A stretch of 22,756 nt of DNA, taken from positions 1-22,756 of IMG/VR virus record IMGVR_UViG_3300017728_003506. One strand, 5' to 3'. This stretch comes from a virus. Positions 7,936 through 13,963 of this stretch are shown one piece after another. Position numbers and translations under genes: made by a program. A model generated the notes under the pieces. It was not told where the DNA came from. It ran no database searches and saw only the letters and a list, made by a program, of their open reading frames with translations. Each line of letters begins with the position of its first letter. Position 1 is the stretch's first letter.

Positions 7936-8062
7936 GAAACCTTCTGCTGAGGCAGAAAAGGTAGAAGTAAAAATAGAAGAAGTAGATCTATCACCTAAGG
8001 TAGTGCCTAAGGTCGTAACACGCATTAGTAGTAGAAGTCTCAAGATACCTAATTTATTTTAA
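7808..8062 (+). CDS. Small Lys/Ala-rich basic protein overlapping the ATPase gene
   Basis: This 84-aa protein begins MEEAKKTKMLANLAKARAAK and continues with a KR-rich stretch (VVRKRKIKKPSAEAEK) and a Val/Ile/Pro tail. The pattern 'LANLAKARAAKAAKRAELL' resembles the LAALARGREK module of the 6586 protein. It overlaps the ATPase by 128 bases in a shifted frame. A stop codon in this frame (7805-7807, TAG) lies immediately before its ATG, so it cannot extend further upstream. No TATA element directly precedes it, so it may be expressed by leaky scanning or reinitiation, or from a promoter inside the ATPase gene. It ends 12 bp before the convergent polymerase-helicase gene. Confidence 0.6.
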   Translation: MEEAKKTKMLANLAKARAAKAAKRAELLAQNPKPKVVRKRKIKKPSAEAEKVEVKIEEVDLSPKVVPKVVTRISSRSLKIPNLF

Positions 8063-8074
8063 TGATTCGTCCCT

Positions 8075-10441
8075 TTAATCGAATGATACCTCAGTCTCTG
8101 GTAAGAACTGCACCTCATCGCTGGTAGTCTCACAAGTAAGTCCAAGTTCGATTAAGTTCTGTTTAAGTTCATTCTTTCTTATTATATAGCACACACCATT
8201 TATATTCTGTGGTTTATGACTGGTATGCTTATCTCGCACACCATCTAAGTCACGCATCTCTCTTTTGAAATCGATATTCTTTACTTTAGACTGATAGTCT
8301 GTGTCGCCACTTGTCTCACAGAATCTTACATAACCCTTATATAAATCGCCACATAGCACAATCCAATCGCCATCGCTCTTAGTATGCACTTGTGAATAGT
8401 TACGAGTGTGGTCGTCCATAAGTAATTGCTCCAAGAATGCATGGTAGTTCTTAACACTATTACGCATAGACCGCTCTAAGAAATCTGTCTTAGGAATGGT
8501 AGTTCGGTCAAACTGAAAGTTACTAAGATCGATATCCTTAAGGAACTTATAGAACAACGCTAAGGCATTAGGATTTCTCTGCGCATTATAATATCTTGAG
8601 TACTCAGTCTCAGTATATCTCTTGGTAGCAGACTCGAATAAGGCGAACCGACGATTATCATCAGTAATCCTTATACCAGTATTCTCCTCATTAAGCGTCA
8701 TGATGAAGTTAATGAAGTTCTTATCTTTACACATGTCCTTATACTTCTGCTTGATGTTGATTACCTTAGAAGTGATTGCACCCTTTAACTTCTCTATATT
8801 CTTAGCATTATCGAGACCTTCTGGTTCATCGATATTAACTAATATCTTATTCTTAAGCGCATCGTTGAAACTACCCCACACCTCACTCGCTGGGTCTCTG
8901 GTCTCAAAGAGATAGTCCTCACCGAATAACCTACCAAGCATAAGGACATAATCACTTTTACCTATACCCTTCTTACCTTTAATGACTATCATTATCTCAC
9001 TCTTACGAGTTGGATTCTGTATTATATTCGCCAACCATCTAAGGTTATACACATAGTTAATTGCACTCTGCTCTTGTCCTTTCTTATCTATGAATAAATT
9101 CTTCATGAATCTAAGGATTAGTTTATAATCTTTTCTGTCTTGGTCGCTGTAGTCCTCCTCAGTTAGTGTGTCCGCTAAGTTAGCAGCACTGAAACCTTTG
9201 AATGTATTGAAGTATCTTTTAGGACACTCATCGATGTCTGGAACCCAAGTCTCATTCTCATAGATACGCTTATTAGGATCTAATATCCAATTATCGATAA
9301 ACAACTTAGGTATCTTACTACCAGTAATTACATTAGTCTTGTAACCATCAGCGACGACCCAATCACAATACATATCTCTAAGGCATGAAGTACTAACGAA
9401 AGTATTACCTTCTGGTCTAAGGACTAAGAAACCATTCTGTAACTTAATCTTAGCGACATCCTCGGTGTTCTCGAATATATCTCTAATTTCTTTATAGCGT
9501 TCAGTATCAGCATCTACTTGTTCTTGCTTACTCATATTAAGTTGCATCTTCTGGAGATGAGGTGGAAAGTCTTTCATATCTTTAAATACAAATCTTACAT
9601 TAACACCTTCAACATCTTTTAAGTAATTATTAAGATTATCTAACTTGAGACCTTCTTGCTTACCTACGAAGAACCCATCCATCATACTACCGCCGATCAC
9701 CCACTTGTCCTTAAGCAGATACTTAATCGCTAACTGTAGAACCTCATTCTCTTTATTGAATATATAATGACTTAAGACTTTACCCCCTTTATTATAGGTG
9801 GTATTCTTCTTCTTCATCTCATGCTCTACCGCCCTTACTAACTTACTCTCGCTGTTCATAATGTATTTCTGTAAGGCATGAATCTCACTCTCTAACGAAT
9901 TCTTTACAACAAACTGGTTCTTACTTTTCGAAGTGAATAGTAATTTAATATAATGCATCTTAGCGTCGTCCTTAGTAATATTAACACCTGCCTTCTTCTT
10001 GCGTGATATAAAAGTCAAAAGCATTTCATCCCTATTACTGCAGTAGTTCTGTAGTTGGTCATGCTTAAGTCCCGCCTCTTGGGCGGTCTGTAAGGCAAAA
10101 GAGTAAGCAGCATTAACCATATCACAATCATAGTAATGCCTATATGCAAGAGCATTACGCCACTTACGACTAAGAGCACACAGACCAGTCTTACAGAAGA
10201 CACGCCCTTGTAAGGTAGCACCCTTCTGTTCATAAATAGGTGTGTAAGTACCAGTAATCTTATCGCACTTACGCATCAACCGTTTCATCATATTAAGATC
10301 GGTAGCATCTATATCTAAACTATTTACATTATCTAAGGCATACCCAAGTAGTGCAACATTAAGCGTCTCACTCGCTGGAATCATACTACTCATATACTCA
10401 TTATCCAAGATATTATTTTCGTGGTTCTGGATTTTATTCAT
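8075..10441 (-). CDS. TV-Pol-like DNA polymerase/primase fused to SF3 helicase
   Basis: This 788-aa replication protein has two parts. The N-terminal part resembles the divergent family-A polymerase palm called TV-Pol: YYDCDMVNAAYSF (103-115; D105/D107 as motif A), K161 in KDDAKMHYIKLLF (motif B-like), and SMMDGFFVG (252-260, motif C-like). The C-terminal part is an SF3/D5-type helicase: Walker A GKKGIGKS (489-496), Walker B ILVNIDEPEG (533-542), motif C FIMTLNEEN (579-587), and an arginine-finger region DNRRFA (595-600). It should prime and unwind, and possibly polymerise, during viral DNA replication. Its promoter side faces the 391-bp repeat-rich intergenic region, a natural place for an origin. 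A minus-strand TTATATAAT element lies just before the start. Confidence 0.85.
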   Translation of the reverse strand: MNKIQNHENNILDNEYMSSMIPASETLNVALLGYALDNVNSLDIDATDLNMMKRLMRKCDKITGTYTPIYEQKGATLQGRVFCKTGLCALSRKWRNALAYRHYYDCDMVNAAYSFALQTAQEAGLKHDQLQNYCSNRDEMLLTFISRKKKAGVNITKDDAKMHYIKLLFTSKSKNQFVVKNSLESEIHALQKYIMNSESKLVRAVEHEMKKKNTTYNKGGKVLSHYIFNKENEVLQLAIKYLLKDKWVIGGSMMDGFFVGKQEGLKLDNLNNYLKDVEGVNVRFVFKDMKDFPPHLQKMQLNMSKQEQVDADTERYKEIRDIFENTEDVAKIKLQNGFLVLRPEGNTFVSTSCLRDMYCDWVVADGYKTNVITGSKIPKLFIDNWILDPNKRIYENETWVPDIDECPKRYFNTFKGFSAANLADTLTEEDYSDQDRKDYKLILRFMKNLFIDKKGQEQSAINYVYNLRWLANIIQNPTRKSEIMIVIKGKKGIGKSDYVLMLGRLFGEDYLFETRDPASEVWGSFNDALKNKILVNIDEPEGLDNAKNIEKLKGAITSKVINIKQKYKDMCKDKNFINFIMTLNEENTGIRITDDNRRFALFESATKRYTETEYSRYYNAQRNPNALALFYKFLKDIDLSNFQFDRTTIPKTDFLERSMRNSVKNYHAFLEQLLMDDHTRNYSQVHTKSDGDWIVLCGDLYKGYVRFCETSGDTDYQSKVKNIDFKREMRDLDGVRDKHTSHKPQNINGVCYIIRKNELKQNLIELGLTCETTSDEVQFLPETEVSFD

Positions 10442-10832
10442 TTTATTATATAATGTATAACAGATATTTTTAAATCAAATTTTAAATAATTATTATTTAA
10501 ATCTTTAAATCTTCATCGGTGATTTCACACTTTTCACAGCGAACCCAGATTGGACATCCTTACTGCATATTTCTTATATGTCCTTAACTAATCTGGCGGT
10601 GAAGAAATTAGGGCATTTTACCAAAAACTTTCTTTCAAATTTTTATAAAAAATTTTTTTTTAATTTTTTTTTTTTTTTATGTTTTCTACAGCAAAAGTTT
10701 CTCTAAAATATCTTCATTTCTTCACCGGACCTTAAATTATTACCTAGTTTCTTTAAGGACCCCGGTGAAGATTTTAAATTCCTTACCATACCATTTCTTT
10801 GGGCGGTGAAGAAATTTCTTAATTTATTATAT
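10442..10832. other. Non-coding repeat-rich region, candidate replication origin
   Basis: This is the largest gene-free stretch, between the divergent polymerase-helicase and the 10833 gene. It holds five copies of CGGTGAAG or its one-mismatch form (10511-10519 as CTTCATCGG, 10597-10604, 10720-10727 inverted, 10763-10770, 10804-10811). It also holds one inverted copy of the 17-bp iteron (TGTCCAATCTGG read in reverse, 10545-10556), one degenerate forward copy (10585-10601), long T-rich runs around 10650-10678, and an imperfect inverted repeat (10719-10771). Iterons, an inverted repeat and an A/T-rich tract next to the helicase gene are typical of DNA virus origins. The origin role is inferred. 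Confidence 0.5.
10719..10771. repeat. Imperfect inverted repeat in the intergenic region
   Basis: Arm 1 is TCTTCACCGGACCTTAAA (10719-10736). Arm 2 is TTTAAGGACCCCGGTGAAGA (10752-10771), whose complement differs from arm 1 only by two extra bases. The spacer is 15 bases. Each arm carries one CGGTGAAG unit, so the structure could be a protein-bound iteron pair or a cruciform. Confidence 0.6.
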
Positions 10833-11042
10833 ATGGGTAATAACATTGCATTAGTTAAGACTATAATGGATGGATTAGTTAATATTATTAAGGTTATAGG
10901 ATTTAAGAGTAAGTGTTGTGAGAGTAGTTGTAGTACCACTACCGAGGATGATGGTAGTGATGTTATATATGAAGATAAAACTAAGGATAGATATATAGGG
11001 GTAAAAGGATTAGATGGTGACTTTAGATATCATGATGATTAG
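10833..11042 (+). CDS. Small protein with possible N-myristoylation site and Cys cluster
   Basis: The ATG at 10833 directly follows TTAATTTATTATAT, the start element used elsewhere, so I prefer it to the in-frame GTG at 10806 inside a repeat. The 69-aa product begins MGNNIALVKT, compatible with the loose N-myristoylation pattern (Gly2, small residue at position 6). It has a CCESSC cluster around residues 29-34 and an acidic C-terminus (DGDFRYHDD). A lipidated, membrane-associated role is possible. No family is recognised. It is divergent from the polymerase-helicase across the candidate origin, and its stop codon overlaps that of the convergent 11039-12157 gene. Confidence 0.55.
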   Translation: MGNNIALVKTIMDGLVNIIKVIGFKSKCCESSCSTTTEDDGSDVIYEDKTKDRYIGVKGLDGDFRYHDD

Positions 11043-12157
11043 GTTGCTACTGCTGCTGGTGCCTTAGATTGTAATGCTTCTGTATCTATTCCGGCGGCAG
11101 TTCCAGTCTGTAATGGTCCAGATAAGTCCTCAGCGGTTTTAGGTTTCCCAAAGATATTCTCAAAGAGATCCACTAACCCCCCTATTGCCCCTATCCCAAG
11201 TCCAACTGGTCCCAACCAATCTAAGGACTGACTTGCTGCTAAGTCGCCAGCACCTTCTCCTAAGGTTGCACCAGCATCATCGCCGGCACCTGCTAATGCT
11301 TGCTTAGCGGCATTAACGCCGTTCTTAACTCCTTGACCGGCACCTTGGATAGCATTACGGGCACTACTAAGGGCACCTTGTGCTTGGGATAATGCATCAC
11401 CTCCTGCCTCTTCTGCCGCTTGGGCAGGCGCCTTAACTATTGTCTGCCCTAAACTACGAGCACCACTAAATGGGGATGCTTGAGCACCTGGGGCAGTAGT
11501 AAGGTCGGCAGCAGCAGTTCTACCAGTCCCTGCTAATGTATCACTTTCTGCCTCAGTAGCAGGTGCTTGACTTAATTGGGTACCACTTGGAGCAGATGGT
11601 TCCTCAGCGCCGGTGCCTTGAGGACCAGCACTATCCTCTGCCTCATCAGTTTGAGTATCTGCCTTCTGTTGTCTTGCTTGACCTTGAGCACTAATACCCG
11701 CTGGGTCACTTTCTTGTGCCTCACTTAATACCCTTTCTTGGGTTCTTGCTCCACCTACAACATCAGGTTCTTCTGCTATAGATCCTAAGGATTCACTTGG
11801 TCCAGCAGATGCACCTTGTGTTCCAGTTTCACTTAAGGATGAAGGTGCTGGGTCATCAGTCTCTCCAGTCGCTGGTCTTGTATCTCCTTGAGTGCTTGGA
11901 TTAGAAGTAGGTTCGCCTTTAGCAGCGGCGGCACGGTTCTTTAATATGTTCTTATATACCTTACGACCCGCCATGAAGGCACCACCTAAGGCGGCGACAC
12001 CTTCACTACCTTGTTGGATAGGACCAGTTATGTGTTCGAATGCTTTCTCTAAGGAGTTCGCTTTCATTTCTCTGTTCTCAGCATTCATATCTTCAGCGTG
12101 AGACCTTGCTCTATTCATCTTATCTGCATAACCACTTAATAGACTTTGATAGGACAT
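11039..12157 (-). CDS. Ala/Gly/Gln-rich low-complexity protein with hydrophobic C-terminal segment
   Basis: This 372-aa protein has a folded-looking N-terminus (1-75, including a helix MNAENREMKANSLEKAFEHI), a long disordered region rich in Ala, Gly, Ser, Thr, Gln, Pro and Glu (about 76-305), and a C-terminal glycine-zipper-like segment DWLGPVGLGIGAIGGLVDLF (313-332) followed by ENIFGKPK. The overall plan recalls internal virion proteins with a membrane-active segment, such as adenovirus pVI, but no homology is claimed. The reading frame is convincing because 372 codons stay open across repetitive codons with a start element upstream. The gene is divergent from the 12202 gene across 44 bp. 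It is likely a minor virion component. Confidence 0.65.
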   Translation of the reverse strand: MSYQSLLSGYADKMNRARSHAEDMNAENREMKANSLEKAFEHITGPIQQGSEGVAALGGAFMAGRKVYKNILKNRAAAAKGEPTSNPSTQGDTRPATGETDDPAPSSLSETGTQGASAGPSESLGSIAEEPDVVGGARTQERVLSEAQESDPAGISAQGQARQQKADTQTDEAEDSAGPQGTGAEEPSAPSGTQLSQAPATEAESDTLAGTGRTAAADLTTAPGAQASPFSGARSLGQTIVKAPAQAAEEAGGDALSQAQGALSSARNAIQGAGQGVKNGVNAAKQALAGAGDDAGATLGEGAGDLAASQSLDWLGPVGLGIGAIGGLVDLFENIFGKPKTAEDLSGPLQTGTAAGIDTEALQSKAPAAVAT

Positions 12158-12201
12158 TTTATAGAATAAGGTTAGATTTTTTTTTATTATGTAATATTAT
12201 A
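12158..12201. promoter_or_regulatory. Divergent late-type promoter region
   Basis: The 44-bp spacer between two divergent start codons is almost only A/T. On the minus strand it has TCTATAAA directly before the 12157 start (TAGA at 12162-12165). On the plus strand it has TATTATGTAATATTATA directly before the 12202 start. A T-run occupies the middle. Confidence 0.45.
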
Positions 12202-12390
12202 ATGATAAAATCTAAAACCAATATATTACAATCTAAAACTAAGACTACACCAGATGAGGCACGATCTATGAGAGGGGTCCTTAGTTATGTGCCTAAATCA
12301 TTCGATAATATCGCTGAGAGTGATAAGAAGAAAAAGGATATAGAAGAAATATTCGATAAGGGCAAAAAAAAAAAAACATCTAAAAAATAA
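12202..12390 (+). CDS. Small lysine-rich protein
   Basis: I chose ATG 12202, directly after a TAATATTATA element. The frame is open further upstream to 12040, but that part overlaps the divergent gene and its promoter. The 62-aa product is Lys/Ser/Thr-rich, with TPDEARSMRGVLSYVPKSF in the middle and a Lys-rich end (FDKGKKKKTSKK). The last part is encoded across a run of 13 A residues (12364-12376), a possible slippage point. The gene ends just before the MCP candidate and may be co-expressed with it. Function is unknown. Confidence 0.5.
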   Translation: MIKSKTNILQSKTKTTPDEARSMRGVLSYVPKSFDNIAESDKKKKDIEEIFDKGKKKKTSKK

Positions 12391-12412
12391 AATGTTTAGT
12401 AATATTATAAAC

Positions 12413-13933
12413 ATGGATTACGGTGATAATGCTACAGGACAGATGCAGACCCCTATTCAATACTTAACAGATTATAAGATAACAGATATGGAGAACATTA
12501 TGGAGGTAAGAACAGAAAGAGTTTTCCCCATTAACTCATCCACCTTTAAACATATCTTTAGATTAGATACAGCAGGATTCTTAGATAAGTCCTCACTCTT
12601 AACCTTTAAGGTTAATGCTAAGGATGCCGTTGCATCCGCTAAAGAACTCCGCCTTAACTGTTTCAACGCTGCTTTAGGTGCGATTAAGAGAGTTCAGTTA
12701 CATTTTGGAGATTTCGAAATCCAGAACCTTAGTGAGGCAGGTAAGTGGGCAACATTAAATCACCTCTATAAGGTCAAACCAGATGTCCAGAACAAGAAGT
12801 TATCTCATTACTTAGGTAACCAATTACAATACAAGGTCCTTAGTGCTGATGATACCGCTGAGATGGCGGCAGGTAATGGACCAACTGGTGCTATCTACCC
12901 AGATAATGAGAAGTGTGGTATGAACTACGGTAACTTTAGTACCGGTGCCGGTGCAGCAGTAAATTCCTTACAGATCACTGATAGTGCTGATGGTAACTTC
13001 TTATGTGCTATTCCCTTAGGTATGCTCTTACCCGCCTTAGATAAGAGAGATATTCCATTATTCTTATTCACAGATTATAAGGTTTTCCTCGAAATCGAAT
13101 TCGAGAGTGATGCCTCTAAATTCGTTAATGCCGCCACCGTTAATAACTACGCCAACCCTAACAATGAACAACTTAACGCTGCCGATGGTGATGTAAGATA
13201 CTCTAATGTAGAATTAGTAGTAGATTACTTAATCTTCCCCAGTAGAGTGCAAGAGGACTACCGTGCTAAGACCGCCGCTGATGGTGGATTAACCTTAGAC
13301 TTCATGAATGTATTTAATATCGAAAAGTCCTTAAATGCTGGGACCGCCAACCTCGACCAGCAGCAAGACTTCCGCCTAAATGTTTTAGACCAAGAAGTCC
13401 ATTACATCCAAATCCTTAAGCAGTTACCAGACAGTACTAAGGAGCGTGTCCTTATGGGTCAGCGTAGTGATGGGGTTTCTATTAACACATGTCAGTATAA
13501 CATTAATGGGGTAGATATCTTTCCAACCCCTCAGCACTCGCCTTTACAACACTATAACCAACTCTCTTATGTCCTTGGTAACGATCTTCAAGTTATTAAA
13601 CCATTATACTGCACCGATGTCAATACCGAATACTCCTTATTAAGTCCTTCTCAAAGTAATCTCTTAGGTAAGTATAATGTCCTTGCTCTCGACCTTAGTA
13701 ATGGTAACCCACAAATCCAAGGTGGTGGTCGTGTAATCGGTCAGTATCCTATTATCTTTAAATATGTAAGAAGAGGACACGGTGATGTTAATAGTAATAT
13801 CGCCAACACACCTCAGTGCGCCTTAGCAGATACTGGGGCACTTTCATTTAACTTCTTTGTAGGCACTACTCGTCTCGTTAATGTCCGCTCCGTCGCTGGA
13901 GGTGGTATGAGTATCGTAGTTAGTAATCTTTAA
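12413..13933 (+). CDS. Major capsid protein candidate (double jelly-roll)
   Basis: This 506-aa protein (from ATG 12413) has the run of features seen in PLV/virophage double jelly-roll MCPs. An opening strand FLDKSSLLTFKVNAK is followed by GAIKRVQLHFGDFEIQNL (89-106), the hinge-side strand IPLGMLLPALDKRDIPLFLF (200-219) then KVFLEIEFE, and the second-roll opening RYSNVELVVDYLIFPSRV (262-279). I prefer 12413 because TAATATTATAAAC precedes it; an in-frame ATG at 12392 would add seven residues. It should build the capsomers of an icosahedral capsid. It is followed 30 bp later by the 872-aa virion-type gene. The 17459 protein shares the same landmarks, so which of the two is the major capsid subunit is uncertain. 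Confidence 0.75.
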   Translation: MDYGDNATGQMQTPIQYLTDYKITDMENIMEVRTERVFPINSSTFKHIFRLDTAGFLDKSSLLTFKVNAKDAVASAKELRLNCFNAALGAIKRVQLHFGDFEIQNLSEAGKWATLNHLYKVKPDVQNKKLSHYLGNQLQYKVLSADDTAEMAAGNGPTGAIYPDNEKCGMNYGNFSTGAGAAVNSLQITDSADGNFLCAIPLGMLLPALDKRDIPLFLFTDYKVFLEIEFESDASKFVNAATVNNYANPNNEQLNAADGDVRYSNVELVVDYLIFPSRVQEDYRAKTAADGGLTLDFMNVFNIEKSLNAGTANLDQQQDFRLNVLDQEVHYIQILKQLPDSTKERVLMGQRSDGVSINTCQYNINGVDIFPTPQHSPLQHYNQLSYVLGNDLQVIKPLYCTDVNTEYSLLSPSQSNLLGKYNVLALDLSNGNPQIQGGGRVIGQYPIIFKYVRRGHGDVNSNIANTPQCALADTGALSFNFFVGTTRLVNVRSVAGGGMSIVVSNL

Positions 13934-13955
13934 TTAATTTATTTTCTTAAGTTAT

Positions 13956-13963
13956 TCTATAGT
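13956..13963 (+). promoter_or_regulatory. TCTA element directly before the 872-aa gene
   Basis: TCTA at 13956-13959 lies four bases before the ATG at 13964, inside the 30-bp gap after the MCP candidate gene. Here the long TATA run found at other genes is missing, so this may be a weaker or variant late promoter. Confidence 0.35.

Noticed and set aside
7777-8043. Minus-strand 88-codon frame opposite the ATPase tail, with a Phe/Ala-rich hydrophobic composition.
   Set aside because: The apparent membrane character is the complement of Lys/Ala codons of the overlapping basic protein. No promoter.
10578-10735. Short plus-strand frame of about 50 codons in the repeat-rich region, starting at ATG 10578.
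   Set aside because: It is mostly Phe/Lys/Asn encoded by T- and A-runs, crosses the octamer repeats, and has no start element. Likely non-coding.
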